64,000 nucleotides of DNA, from NCBI RefSeq assembly GCF_000092365.1, contig NC_014218.1, positions 186,001-250,000 on the forward strand, in the 5' to 3' direction. The notes under the pieces are model-generated. The model worked only from the letters and a program-made list of their open reading frames with translations. It ran no database searches and had not been told where the DNA came from. Below, piece after piece: positions 26,345 to 38,064 of this stretch (position 1 is its first letter; every line of letters begins with the position of its first letter). The DNA comes from Arcanobacterium haemolyticum DSM 20595. Lineage in GTDB: Bacteria > Actinomycetota > Actinomycetes > Actinomycetales > Actinomycetaceae. The translations under genes and the position numbers were made by a program.

Positions 26345-29300
26345 TTGAAACTTTCGCATTCGAAACGATGGGCGGCCATGATTGTGGCGCCTATGGTTGC
26401 ACTGCCAATGATGGCACTTCCTGCGCAAGCGACTACTGCTAATGATGATGTTGTCATTAGTGAGGTGTATGTTAAGGGTGATACGAAAGACGGCAAGTAT
26501 TACGACTTCGTTGAGTTGTATAACCCAACGAACAAAAAGATTTCTCTTACAAACTACTCGGTAGAATATTTTTCCAGTAAAGGAAAAGGCACAGGGGCCG
26601 TTAAACTTTTGGGAGATATTGCTCCGAAAGGTCATTTCCTGATTCTTGGAAATGGAAAAAATCCAAATCAAAAACTGCAGCAGGATGCCAAAGGTAAACT
26701 GAATATGGCAGTTGCTTCTGGGTCTGTAAAGCTTACCAAGGATGGCGCAACAGAAGTTGATCTTTTTGGTTGGGGAGCGCCAAGGCTCTTTGAAAAAGTT
26801 GCACTTAATAAGAAAACAGACGCTGCCACTTCTTATCAGCGCACTAATCCTGATAAAGATACAAACGATAACAGTGTAGATTTCACGGTAGCTGAAGCAA
26901 CGCCAACTTTTACTGGCGGAGATGCTAAGTTAGCAGATAATCCAGTTCCACCAGTCGATAAACCAGCTCAGCCAGGTGGGGATTCTGGCGAAAGAACTAC
27001 TCCGGCTCCAGAGGCTCCGGCGGATCCGGCTCCGGCGGGTCAAAAGCTTGCAATTGCAGACATTCAGGGAACTGGCAGCGAGTCGCCACATAAGGGCAAG
27101 GAAGTAACAACCACAGGTGTTGTAACTGCTGTTTACAAGTACGGTTTCTATGGTTTCTACATGCAGACGCCTGGAGATGATAAGACCCCTGACGCTTCTG
27201 ACGGTATCTTTGTCTACTCTCCAAAAGAAAACTCAGTGAAATTTGCTGACATCGCTGTCGGAAAACAGGTAGAAGTTACCGGAACAGTCGATGAGTATTA
27301 CGGTTTAACTCAGATTAAGCACAAGTCATTGACCGTGCTTCCAGATGCACCAGAAAAAGTAAAGCCAGTTGTTCTTAACAAAATTCCAGATGGCGATGAG
27401 GCCCGCGAAAAGCTGGAAGGCATGCTGGTGAAAGTAACTGGCAAATACACAGTTTCTTCGAACTACAACACTAACCGTCACGGCACCTTGGATCTCGCTC
27501 CTGGTGAAAGCCCGTTCCGTAACCCATCAGATGTCACTGCTGACAAAGCACAGTGGCCAATGATTAAAGAAAAGAACGAACGCGAACGCATCGCTCTCGA
27601 TGACGGCTCATCGGTTGACTACACCAAGAAAGATAAAAAGGCGTGGACGCATTACGATTCCCCAGTTCCTTACCTTGATGTGAACAACCCATTGCGAGTC
27701 GGAACCGTTGTCACCCTGCCACAAGAAATGATTCTTGACTATCGAAGCAACCAGACAAACAAGGATACATACGAAAAGTGTTGGTCCTTGCAACCAACCA
27801 AGCCATTGTCGGATAAGAAAGATCTTGCGAATAAAGAATGGACTAACTGGGTACAGTTCACCTCTACTCGCCAAGATGCACCACAATTTACCGAAGGCAA
27901 TCTATCGATCACCTCGTTTAACGTGCTCAACTACTTCACCACATTGGGTGAAGAGTTTAAGTGCAAGGGATACTCCTCACATGACGGTATTCAACTGACG
28001 TCGAACAACACGTGCAATGCACGTGGCGCCGCATCTCAAAAGGCTTTCGAGATGCAACAATCGAAGATCGTCAAAGCGATTAACGCTCTCGACTCAAGCA
28101 TTGTTGGGCTTGAAGAAATCGAAAACTCGGTTAAATTCGGTAAGGATCGCGACACGGCACTTAACGCGTTAGTCGCTGCGCTCAATAAAGACGCCGGAAG
28201 AGAGAAATGGGTTGCCGTCAAGTCTCCTGCTGCCGATAAGCTCCCAGCACTGGATAAGCAAGATTTCATTCGCTTAGCTTTCATTTATCAAAAAGACAAA
28301 GTAAAGACTGTTGGCGAATCAGAAGTACTTATTGACGGAAAACAATGGGCCTACGCTCGCCAACCACTAGCACAAAAATTTGTTGCGCTAGAGAACGGCA
28401 AAGAATCCGGTAAACCATTTGTTATTGTTGTCAACCACCTCAAATCTAAAGGATCAGACAAAGATCCAGGTCATCCAGATGACGGATTCCAAGGAAACAA
28501 CAATCATTTACGAGTTCTTCAAGTAACTGAAATGGCTCAATGGGTAGCGAAGAAGTTTGCTGATGAACCAGTGTTCATCCTGGGCGATCTCAACTCCTAC
28601 ACATTCGAAGATCCACTAATGACACTTGAAAAAGAGTTTGGATACACGTCTATCGCACAAAAGACAGGTATCAAAAACCACTCCTACCAGTACGGCGGAC
28701 TCGTTGGATCTCTCGATCACGCACTGGGCAACCCAGCAGCTATGGCAATGGTTAAAGCAGCCGACGTGTGGAATGTCAACGCTATGGAGCCACTCGCCTT
28801 CGAGTACTCCCGCTACAACTACAACATCAACTACAAGAACCTGTTTGATGCTGCTTCCCCATTCCGCTCTTCCGATCACGATCCAATCAAGGTAGCAATC
28901 GAGACCCGTGAGAAGAAGGCTGAAGAACCAAAGACAGTCAGCCCAGGAGCAACCGCAGTCATGCCGCACGCTGACGATCCAGCTGCCTGCAAGGTCAAGC
29001 CATTCGTTACCGTAACCCCAGTCGATGGTGTTACCTACAGCATCACCGTCGACGGCAAGGAAATTCAGCCTCGTGACACCGACGCTAACACGTTCGAATA
29101 TGACTACGGCAAGACCGTCGTCGTCACCGCAAAACTGGCCGACGGATACACGTTAGCCGAAGGCGCACAAACCACCTGGACGTGGACCGCGCCAAGCCTC
29201 GAAGAACTCAAATGCGTAATCCCGCAAACTGAGCTCACCCCGGCCACAACAAAGCCAGCGGAAACCAAGAAAACTGGTACTGCGGCACAAGACAGCCAGA

Positions 29301-29428
29301 AACAAACCGAGCCAACCCAACAGGTTACCGGGCTCGCAAAGACTGGCGCTAGCGTCCTCGTCATCACCGGTGTTGCACTCCTACTCATCGTAGGCGGAAC
29401 CGTGCTGACCCGTCGTCGCCAAAAATAA
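26345..29428 (+). CDS. Wall-anchored extracellular nuclease (ExeM/NucH-like)
   Basis: The 1027-residue protein starts at TTG after AAAGG; the signal peptide is MKLSHSKRWAAMIVAPMVAL onward, cut after about ALPAQA. Domains: lamin-tail domain (about 32-170), Pro-rich linker (about 195-230), OB-fold like region (LAIADIQGTGSESPHKGKEV, about 233-340), endonuclease/exonuclease/phosphatase domain (about 520-860; SITSFNVLNYF, GLEEIEN, VVNHLKSKGSD, ILGDLNSY, SSDHDPI). The C-terminus has LAKTG at 997-1001, a helix and RRRQK: a sortase signal. It probably degrades extracellular DNA at the surface, releasing nucleotides for the 5'-nucleotidase encoded at 58.5 kb. Confidence 0.88.
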   Translation: MKLSHSKRWAAMIVAPMVALPMMALPAQATTANDDVVISEVYVKGDTKDGKYYDFVELYNPTNKKISLTNYSVEYFSSKGKGTGAVKLLGDIAPKGHFLILGNGKNPNQKLQQDAKGKLNMAVASGSVKLTKDGATEVDLFGWGAPRLFEKVALNKKTDAATSYQRTNPDKDTNDNSVDFTVAEATPTFTGGDAKLADNPVPPVDKPAQPGGDSGERTTPAPEAPADPAPAGQKLAIADIQGTGSESPHKGKEVTTTGVVTAVYKYGFYGFYMQTPGDDKTPDASDGIFVYSPKENSVKFADIAVGKQVEVTGTVDEYYGLTQIKHKSLTVLPDAPEKVKPVVLNKIPDGDEAREKLEGMLVKVTGKYTVSSNYNTNRHGTLDLAPGESPFRNPSDVTADKAQWPMIKEKNERERIALDDGSSVDYTKKDKKAWTHYDSPVPYLDVNNPLRVGTVVTLPQEMILDYRSNQTNKDTYEKCWSLQPTKPLSDKKDLANKEWTNWVQFTSTRQDAPQFTEGNLSITSFNVLNYFTTLGEEFKCKGYSSHDGIQLTSNNTCNARGAASQKAFEMQQSKIVKAINALDSSIVGLEEIENSVKFGKDRDTALNALVAALNKDAGREKWVAVKSPAADKLPALDKQDFIRLAFIYQKDKVKTVGESEVLIDGKQWAYARQPLAQKFVALENGKESGKPFVIVVNHLKSKGSDKDPGHPDDGFQGNNNHLRVLQVTEMAQWVAKKFADEPVFILGDLNSYTFEDPLMTLEKEFGYTSIAQKTGIKNHSYQYGGLVGSLDHALGNPAAMAMVKAADVWNVNAMEPLAFEYSRYNYNINYKNLFDAASPFRSSDHDPIKVAIETREKKAEEPKTVSPGATAVMPHADDPAACKVKPFVTVTPVDGVTYSITVDGKEIQPRDTDANTFEYDYGKTVVVTAKLADGYTLAEGAQTTWTWTAPSLEELKCVIPQTELTPATTKPAETKKTGTAAQDSQKQTEPTQQVTGLAKTGASVLVITGVALLLIVGGTVLTRRRQK

Positions 29429-29451
29429 TCTGACACACAGCAGATAAAACC

Positions 29452-29485
29452 GGAGAGGCTAGCAGAAAAATCTGCTAGCCTCTCC
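29452..29485. terminator. Bidirectional terminator between nuclease and ybaK
   Basis: Perfect 14-base stem GGAGAGGCTAGCAG / CTGCTAGCCTCTCC, loop of six bases, A-rich to the left (T-rich on the minus strand). It lies between convergent genes. Confidence 0.8.
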
Positions 29486-29496
29486 CAATTATCGTC

Positions 29497-29994
29497 TCAT
29501 TCAGCAATTGGACCAACAACCGCATCGCAAACCGTAACCAAATCCGCCGGCGCGATCCCCACCGAGATATCTCGTTTGCCGCCCGACACCAGAATCATAT
29601 CTAGCTCCAACGCCGAGGCATCGAGAAAAATCGGGCTGCGCTTCTTCTGGCCCAGCGGAGAAATACCGCCCGTCACATACCCCGTCAGCTTTTCCGCCTG
29701 CTGCGGGTCCATCATCGCCACCGACTTCACCCCAGCTAGCTTCGCCAACGCCTTCAGATTCAGCCGACTACTGGCCGGAACCACGCCCACAAACGAATCC
29801 CGCCCAGATTCAACCATCAAGGTTTTAAACACTGCGTTCGGGGAAATCCCCAACACGCTCGCCGTATCCAACGCATAGCCTTTGTCCATGTGCGTCGAAT
29901 GTTCATACTCATAAACTTTAAACTCCACGCCCGACTTCTCCAGCACATTTAACGCCGGAGTGCCCGCGTGACCTGATTTCTTCTTACTGGCCAT
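29497..29994 (-). CDS. ybaK: Cys-tRNA(Pro)/Cys-tRNA(Cys) deacylase YbaK
   Basis: The 165-residue protein (start at ATG 29994, MASKKKSGHAG; a start four codons upstream is possible) matches the YbaK/EbsC editing domain: a lysine at VFKTLMV, GVVPASSRLNLKALAK and TGYVTGGISPLGQKK. It hydrolyses mischarged Cys-tRNA(Pro). No Shine-Dalgarno sequence is seen. The start is 14 bases from that of the divergent GNAT gene, so the two promoters must overlap. Confidence 0.88.
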   Translation of the reverse strand: MASKKKSGHAGTPALNVLEKSGVEFKVYEYEHSTHMDKGYALDTASVLGISPNAVFKTLMVESGRDSFVGVVPASSRLNLKALAKLAGVKSVAMMDPQQAEKLTGYVTGGISPLGQKKRSPIFLDASALELDMILVSGGKRDISVGIAPADLVTVCDAVVGPIAE

Positions 29995-30008
29995 GACACA
30001 ATACAATC

Positions 30009-30464
30009 ATGAGTCAAGATATTCGTTTCTACCTTCGCCCGGCCGCGCGTGTCGACGCCGTCGCCCTCCATGGTCTTCGCACCGCACTTTTCGCTGAAAT
30101 CACGCCCGATGACGTCCGTGATACCGCCGCTGACCTCGACGAACTTATCGCAATTTTGACCGATCCGGGCTCCACAAGCATCTGGGTGGCCGACGTTGAC
30201 GACGAACTAGCCGGATACGCACGTGCCGACGCTCTCGGAGCCGGACACGAACGCATGATCGCACTTAACGAAATCGGGGTACGAGCCGACCTGCGTCGCC
30301 ACGGACTCGGAACCAAACTGATGTATGCCGCGATCGGGGACATGCCAGCCTACGCCCAAGGCACACGTACCGATGCGGAAACTGCAGGTAAAGAAGCAGA
30401 GCGAGAATTCTTCGTCGCCCACGGATTCACCTTAACCGAACAAGCCGGCCGATATATTCGCTAA
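30009..30464 (+). CDS. GNAT family N-acetyltransferase
   Basis: The 151-residue protein has the acetyl-CoA binding motif region IGVRADLRRHGLGTKLMY (about 90-107; Q/R-x-x-G-x-G/A form RRHGLG) and ends with the FFVAHGFTLTEQAGRYIR pattern. The substrate is unknown. Its stop overlaps the end of the convergent tspO gene by four bases. Confidence 0.75.
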   Translation: MSQDIRFYLRPAARVDAVALHGLRTALFAEITPDDVRDTAADLDELIAILTDPGSTSIWVADVDDELAGYARADALGAGHERMIALNEIGVRADLRRHGLGTKLMYAAIGDMPAYAQGTRTDAETAGKEAEREFFVAHGFTLTEQAGRYIR

Positions 30465-30976
30465 CTGTTTAAACGAGCAATCTCAGTGTTTAACGCAGTC
30501 GCAAACAACGTCCACGCGGCATACGGGGCAAGCCCAACCCCAGCAAGACGGGAGACTTTCCAGGCCCGATGAGTCAAATACGATGACGACGCGGCCAACA
30601 AAGCCACCTCACCGGCAGCCAGCCACTGATTGCGCACATTCCAATACAACACACTCCACGTCGCGTTAAGTACCAGATTCGCGGCGAGAGCGCGCTTGAA
30701 CCGGCGTCGCTCCTGATCAATCGCAGCTATCTTTTCACTATCGTCTCCGGCGGCAATACGCTGTTTATCCAATTCGGTCAACACGTATGCAGACGCTGCG
30801 GCAATAGCGGAATACAGGGCCGACCATGCGATCGGGAAAGCAATCTCCGGCGGCTGCCACGACGGCTTTTGCTGGGTCTTATTCCACAGCGTCTCGGTGT
30901 TTGTGGCATAAGAGGCGAGGCTGGCGGCCAGGCCGGTAACGGCGGATGTTTTAGCAAAATTTTTTATAAAGGACAT
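30461..30976 (-). CDS. tspO: TspO/MBR family tryptophan-rich sensory protein
   Basis: The 171-residue protein (start chosen at MSFIKNF, 30976) has five predicted helices and the TspO marks KPSWQPPEIAFPIAWSALY and LNATWSVLYW. The family binds tetrapyrroles and takes part in oxidative or stress responses in the membrane. A short polar loop (residues about 80-100, EKIAAIDQERRR) between helices 2 and 3 is longer than usual. Divergent from gluQ. Confidence 0.85.
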   Translation of the reverse strand: MSFIKNFAKTSAVTGLAASLASYATNTETLWNKTQQKPSWQPPEIAFPIAWSALYSAIAAASAYVLTELDKQRIAAGDDSEKIAAIDQERRRFKRALAANLVLNATWSVLYWNVRNQWLAAGEVALLAASSSYLTHRAWKVSRLAGVGLAPYAAWTLFATALNTEIARLNS

Positions 30977-31144
30977 AATGTCAGTATTCTCTTTTATAGA
31001 TGCTGGCACGCGAACTTTAGCTTACGGCGGATTATGGTGTGAAGGCTGGCTGCTGTGCTGGTTAGGTGTGGTTGGTTGGGGCGCGCTGGGTGGCTCCGCT
31101 GGTGCAGGCGAGGTCTTGGAACACGAAAGGAAGAAGGGAACATC

Positions 31145-32203
31145 ATGCTTGGCGAGAAAAAATCTGCCGGAAAGGGGAGGTTTGCGCCGTCGCCAACTGG
31201 AGATTTCCACATTGGTAATTTACGGACTGCGCTTTTGGCTTGGGCGTTTGCGCGTCATGACGGACGCACTTTTCATATGCGAATAGAAGATCTTGACGAA
31301 CGATCGCGTCCGGAATATGTGACTCGGCAGCTTGAAGATCTGACAAAAATCGGAGTGACGTGGGACGGTCCTGAGCTGTTTCAAAGTAAGCGGCTGGAGC
31401 GATACGAAGAAGTATTCTCGGGGCTTGCTAGCCAAGACTGGCTGTACGAATGTTTTTGTACGCGCAAAGAACTAGCTAACGTTGTATCCGCGCCGCATCA
31501 GCCACCCGGATCGTATCCTGGAACATGTCGAAATCTTACGGCAGACGAACGCGAACAACGTCGCGCGCGTTTTAATGGAACAAACCGTGGCGCAGCATAC
31601 CGATTAAAAACCCGAGAAAATAGCGGAAGTGTGCATGATCGGCAGTGCGGAGCCTATCAAGGGGCCATCGATGATCTTGTTGTGCGTCGCGGGGATGGGA
31701 TATTCTCCTATAATTTCGTGTCAGTTGTAGACGATGGTGACTACGGGGTTGACCAAATCGTGCGTGGAGATGACTTATTGCCGTCAACTCCACGTCAGGT
31801 ATATCTCCAACATGTGCTCGGCTATCAAACTCCCGAATATGCTCATGTTCCATTAGTCCTTAATACGGCAGGGGCGCGCTTGGCTAAACGGGATGGGGCA
31901 GTGACATTGCGTCAGCTCGGCGAATGTGGATGGGATGTTAGCGATATCGTGGAATTATTGGCTGGATCTTTGGGGATCAGGCATGATTTAACGGATCGGG
32001 AAGGGGATCCGCTAGTAGATCGGGTAGCAGACCAGGTAGCAGATCCGCTAGTAGACCAGCCGGGAATAATTCCTAGATCGGGGATACGTAGCGCGGATGA
32101 ATTTTTGAAGCATTTCGATCCGGATTTGTTGCCGAGAACGCCGTGGCATCTTGACGTAGAAAAACTTGAAAAAGGACCTGCCGCTTATTACAACGAACGT
32201 TAA
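31145..32203 (+). CDS. gluQ: Glutamyl-Q tRNA(Asp) synthetase
   Basis: A 352-residue class I synthetase-like protein without the anticodon-binding domain. It has FAPSPTGDFHIGNLRTAL (HIGH-type), a zinc site CFC...YPGTC, and AKRDGAV in place of KMSKS. It charges queuosine in tRNA(Asp) with glutamate. The ATG at 31145 follows AAGGAAGAAGGGA. Near the C-terminus (about residues 285-310) is an insert with an internal repeat, DPLVD...VADPLVD, encoded by a near-duplicated DNA segment at 32005-32060; it is not part of the family. Confidence 0.88.
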   Translation: MLGEKKSAGKGRFAPSPTGDFHIGNLRTALLAWAFARHDGRTFHMRIEDLDERSRPEYVTRQLEDLTKIGVTWDGPELFQSKRLERYEEVFSGLASQDWLYECFCTRKELANVVSAPHQPPGSYPGTCRNLTADEREQRRARFNGTNRGAAYRLKTRENSGSVHDRQCGAYQGAIDDLVVRRGDGIFSYNFVSVVDDGDYGVDQIVRGDDLLPSTPRQVYLQHVLGYQTPEYAHVPLVLNTAGARLAKRDGAVTLRQLGECGWDVSDIVELLAGSLGIRHDLTDREGDPLVDRVADQVADPLVDQPGIIPRSGIRSADEFLKHFDPDLLPRTPWHLDVEKLEKGPAAYYNER

Positions 32204-32490
32204 GGGGGCCGCGGGATGCGTTAGGGGAATGCACGTGTTAGAGCTCTGCCAGTGTTAGAGCCTCCGCTAGTGTGATGTGCACTCTGGCGTTCCTGTTCTG
32301 TGTCTGTCTTGTCTCCGTCCTGCGATCTCGGTTTTGCGGGCAGATGTAATGAAATAGCTTTTATCTCTTATATCAACCGAGTTTCCGGACAGAGATAGAA
32401 ATATAAACAGGCTTAGAAGGCAATCATAGTCATTGCTGACACTGCGTCATTGGTTGAGAATAAGCGAAGACCGCAATGGGCCTTAAATAA
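32204..32490. other. Gene-poor stretch after gluQ
   Basis: About 290 bases with no supported gene. The 9-mer GTGTTAGAG occurs twice early in the stretch (about 32234 and 32250). No further structure was found before the terminator. Confidence 0.4.
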
Positions 32491-32539
32491 AAAGTCGAGG
32501 GGGTGAGTCCGAAAATAGCGGACTCACCCCCTCGACTTT
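32491..32539. terminator. Strong bidirectional hairpin
   Basis: A perfect 21-base stem (32491-32511 with 32519-32539; inner sequence GTGAGTCCG/CGGACTCAC) with a seven-base loop. AAA leads in and TTT leads out. It can end transcription of the minus-strand gene at 32644 and of read-through from gluQ. Confidence 0.8.
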
Positions 32540-32643
32540 AACAAGATGAATTAGGAAGCGTGGCTTCCTTTCCTGACTAGCTTTTCTAAAGAGACGCTAG
32601 TTTTGCACATCTTGAACGTTAGATAGCAAGTATGTAGCAACTT

Positions 32644-32838
32644 TTATTCATTTCCGATTTTGGAATCGAGCGTGCCACGAACTTGAGAAATTTTATCGGA
32701 GTGCTTTTCTCCAGCAACTTTCTTGGCAGCATCTTCAGCCTTGTCCAAGACCATATCTGAAATTTCCTCAGCTTTGTCACTCTTGAGGATGTCTTTGTTG
32801 CTGTTCAGGGCTTCTTTTGCCTTATCGAAAATCGACAT
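32644..32838 (-). CDS. MT0933-like antitoxin/small helical protein
   Basis: The 64-residue, Lys/Asp/Glu-rich amphipathic helical protein (FDKAKEAL, VLDKAEDAAKKVAGEKHSDKI) resembles PF14013 (MT0933 / Rv0909 antitoxin). AAAGGAG precedes its ATG. No toxin gene is next to it, so a toxin-antitoxin role is not supported here. Family members are also common as lone stress proteins. Confidence 0.65.
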   Translation of the reverse strand: MSIFDKAKEALNSNKDILKSDKAEEISDMVLDKAEDAAKKVAGEKHSDKISQVRGTLDSKIGNE

Positions 32839-32919
32839 AAACAGCTCCTTTCTCTGAGAATACCGGTTTTGAGTTAATACGATCCTACCGTTAACTCTTC
32901 AGGAGTTGCGGCAAGGAGA

Positions 32920-33440
32920 TAGATGTAACTGGATTAATCTCTACAATATCGAGATCTGGGGTTTTCGTCATGTTTTTGAAGAGTGAGGTCTTTTCCAAAG
33001 ATGGATACGGCGTTGAAGCTGTTGTTTCAGCCAGCGCCGAGTCGTCCCGGAGTGGCAACCTAAGTCCACGGTGCCTATTCTAGAAATTTTACATTGAAAT
33101 CTTAGGGATTGGATAAAATTTCGTACACGAGTTTCGCTTCCGGACTGGCTACTTACACATAATCGTGAAAGAAGTTTTTCAGCACGATTTCTGGGGATTT
33201 TCTTAATAATTTCTCGTGCGGAGTCAAGGCTAATAAGGCATTTGTTGATCGCCGACTCGAAAACGATGAAGGTTCGTGAGAGTCATACTTTGCGACGTGT
33301 AAAAGCGCTGTATCCAACGATACGAGTGCTCCCGGAATTTTGTGCCGATGGGCTGGGGTGGTAGGTATTTTGTTTGCAGTTTTATTCCTTGCGGACATGT
33401 CGCTGGGGCTGCGTACCCTGCGCACTCAGAATCCCCACCC
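32920..33440 (-). pseudogene. Decayed DUF559/AbiEi-type gene
   Basis: On the minus strand, disrupted frames retain protein similarity to the intact DUF559 protein at 44694-45485. One frame reads IPGALVSLDTALLHVAKYD, then a frameshift leads to FIVFESAINKCLISLDSAR, then LCVSSQSGSETRVRNFIQSL (compare SESGSETRVRLFLIQH in the intact copy) and RIGTVDLG (compare GVGRVDLLVG). Frameshifts and stops break it; the most 3' part is uncertain. The ends are estimated. Confidence 0.72.
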
Positions 33441-33495
33441 GCACCCCACCTCCAGAAAGTACACCCCAAAATGCATCTGAATATTGTCAAATAAA

Positions 33496-33516
33496 ATTGA
33501 GTGGAATAGACTCAAC
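33496..33516 (+). promoter_or_regulatory. HspR operator (HAIR) upstream of clpB
   Basis: ATTGAGT, seven bases, ACTCAAC: the HAIR consensus with one changed base at each end. It overlaps a TTGAGT -35-like box and lies 80 bases before clpB. It places clpB under the HspR encoded at 24.5 kb. Confidence 0.85.
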
Positions 33517-33596
33517 CTTAGAAGCGTTTTGAAACTGAAAGGTGTTAGCGCTATGCGCCTACACCAGAAGGAAAACTTGTAAAAGTAGGAGTTGTC

Positions 33597-36206
<2,610 letters not shown>

Positions 36207-36236
36207 GCCGTCCCAAGGAGTGAACGGACACGAAAA

Positions 36237-37733
36237 ATGCGGGAAAACGCAGGTAAACTCGTGTCCATGGCACATAACGAAAATTCAGCAGGAGCGCCAG
36301 CAGGAACCACGATTCCTGCTGGCCAGACTCCTCCACAGGCACATACGCAACTTAAGCGTGGGCTGACGTCCGCGCAGGTTTCCATGATCGGACTCTCCGG
36401 GGCACTCGGAACGGGTCTGTTTTTGGGCTCGGGCTCCGTTATTAGCTTTGCGGGCCCGGCAACTGTTTTTGCGTATATGATCGCTGGATTGATCGCGCTC
36501 ACGGTGGTGTGGGCGCTGGCTGAAATGGTGTCGGTGCATCCGGTACCGGGCGGGCATGGAACTGTTGCCGCGTCGTACCTTGGGCCGCTGGGCGGATACG
36601 TGACTCGCTGGAACTTCGCAGTCACCGTGCTGATCGCGGTTGGTGCAGAAGTGACCGCCTCCGCAACATATCTGCAATTCTGGTTCCCGCAGCTGCCGCT
36701 GTGGGCTGGAACCGTCCTATGCTCGCTGTTCATCATCGGGCTGAACCTGTTTTCGGTGCACCTGTACGGGTCCAGTGAATACTGGTTCTCGATGATCAAA
36801 GTTGTGGCAATCGTCGTCTTCATTTTGCTCGGGGTGGCACTCATTGTGGGTGCTGTGCCGGGTGTTGAAGCCGTTGGCACTTCTAATCTGACCGAACACG
36901 GCGGGTTCATGCCGCTCGGATTTGGTGGCGTGTTGGCCGCGATCTGCTTGGCCGTATTCTCCTTCGGTGGCATCGAAAACGTTTCCGTAGGTGCTGCCGA
37001 ATCTGAAGATCCTGAAATCAACGTGCCGAAGGCCGCGCACGCTATGATCTGGCGTTTGCTGATCTTCTACGTGTTCGCAATTCTTGTTGTGTTGATGCTG
37101 CAGCCATGGGTTGAAACGGCGGCGTCGCACGGAACCATCAATGAATCGCCTTTCGTGCGAGCACTCGAACTCACCGGCGTTGCCGGTGCTGCACACATCA
37201 TGAACGCAGTGCTGATTATTGCGGCGCTTTCGGCCGCAAATGGGTGCTTGTACTCGTCTAGCCGCATGATTCATTCGCTGGCCGTGGATCGGCAGGCCCC
37301 AAGCTGGGCGGCTGTGACCGCTAACAACGGTTCGCCGCGGCGCGCTCTGGTAATCGCCATGGTGGGCATGGTGATTGCGGCGGTGCTGGCCATTACATCG
37401 CCGGCACACGCATTCATGTGGCTGTACGGCTGTGCAACTATCGGCATTTTGACAACCTGGGTAATGACCATGATTACCCACTGGGAGTTCCGTAAGAAGC
37501 GGGCGGCGCGCGGCTTGCCATTGGCGCCGCGCCGGCTGTGGGCCGCAAAAGTTGTGGTTCCAGTTGTTGTTGCGTCTGCCGTTGCTATTTTTATCGGGCT
37601 GTACTGGCTGTTGCCGGTGGTGTGGTATGCGGGCGTTCCATACCTGGCCGTGCTGATCGGATCGTTTTTCATTGTGCGAACCGTTCATCCGATGCATGTC
37701 AGAGATTTACTTGAAGAAGAACTCGCGCGTTAG
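36237..37733 (+). CDS. Amino acid permease (APC superfamily)
   Basis: The 498-residue membrane protein has 12 predicted helices after a ~40-residue polar N-terminus. The family signature GLSGALGTGLFLGSGSVI starts helix 1, and FSFGGIENVSVGAAESEDPE is the AAT-type helix 6 loop. Substrate is not readable from sequence. The start is uncertain: ATG at 36237 has AAGGAG 16 bases away, ATG at 36267 has no better site. It follows clpB by 30 bases. Confidence 0.85.
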   Translation: MRENAGKLVSMAHNENSAGAPAGTTIPAGQTPPQAHTQLKRGLTSAQVSMIGLSGALGTGLFLGSGSVISFAGPATVFAYMIAGLIALTVVWALAEMVSVHPVPGGHGTVAASYLGPLGGYVTRWNFAVTVLIAVGAEVTASATYLQFWFPQLPLWAGTVLCSLFIIGLNLFSVHLYGSSEYWFSMIKVVAIVVFILLGVALIVGAVPGVEAVGTSNLTEHGGFMPLGFGGVLAAICLAVFSFGGIENVSVGAAESEDPEINVPKAAHAMIWRLLIFYVFAILVVLMLQPWVETAASHGTINESPFVRALELTGVAGAAHIMNAVLIIAALSAANGCLYSSSRMIHSLAVDRQAPSWAAVTANNGSPRRALVIAMVGMVIAAVLAITSPAHAFMWLYGCATIGILTTWVMTMITHWEFRKKRAARGLPLAPRRLWAAKVVVPVVVASAVAIFIGLYWLLPVVWYAGVPYLAVLIGSFFIVRTVHPMHVRDLLEEELAR

Positions 37734-37745
37734 GAAGCGTAAATG

Positions 37746-37778
37746 ATGAGGGGAAGCAGTTGGACTGCTTCCCCTCAT
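37746..37778 (+). terminator. Terminator of the permease gene
   Basis: Perfect 15-base stem ATGAGGGGAAGCAGT / ACTGCTTCCCCTCAT, three-base loop, followed by TTTTT. Confidence 0.9.
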
Positions 37779-37900
37779 TTTTGTTGGAATTATAAGGATC
37801 GACTGCCGAAGCTTTTTGGCTTCTGGTGCTCACCTTTGGGGTCTATCTCTGCCGTCTGCTTTTGTTACGTGTTTCTGCCGTTCGCACTTGTTCCTCATCT

Positions 37901-37976
37901 GTCCCAAAAACTCGACTGAGCGTACAGGCGTATATCTGAGAGCGGACATCTACTCTCTGAATCGAGTTTTTGGGAC
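37901..37976 (+). repeat. 76-bp inverted-repeat element, family B copy 1
   Basis: The ends are GTCCCAAAAACTCGA and its perfect complement (15 bases). The element is exactly 76 bp, like the copy at 39363. The first 20 bases equal the complement of the last 20 bases of that copy, so the two lie in opposite orientation. It contains no coding frame and lies between the permease and ino1 genes. Confidence 0.85.
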
Positions 37977-37986
37977 AACAGGTTGG

Positions 37987-38042
37987 GGTATAAGACAGTA
38001 GGTTAGATATTAGGTAGCAAGTTAGGTATAAGACGGTAGGTT
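37987..38042. repeat. Direct repeat downstream of ino1
   Basis: GGTATAAGACAGTAGGTT at 37987-38004 recurs at 38025-38042 with one change (G for A), a 38-base period. Next to family B copy 1; no function visible. Confidence 0.6.
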
Positions 38043-38064
38043 TTGGAGTGCAGAGTGGCAGGTT

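Noticed and set aside
32644-32838. A toxin-antitoxin pair at the MT0933-like gene
   Set aside because: No partner gene on either side; the nearest sequence is a pseudogene.
33153-33425. A 90-codon minus-strand frame as a real gene
   Set aside because: It is one frame of the broken DUF559 relic; similarity continues in other frames.
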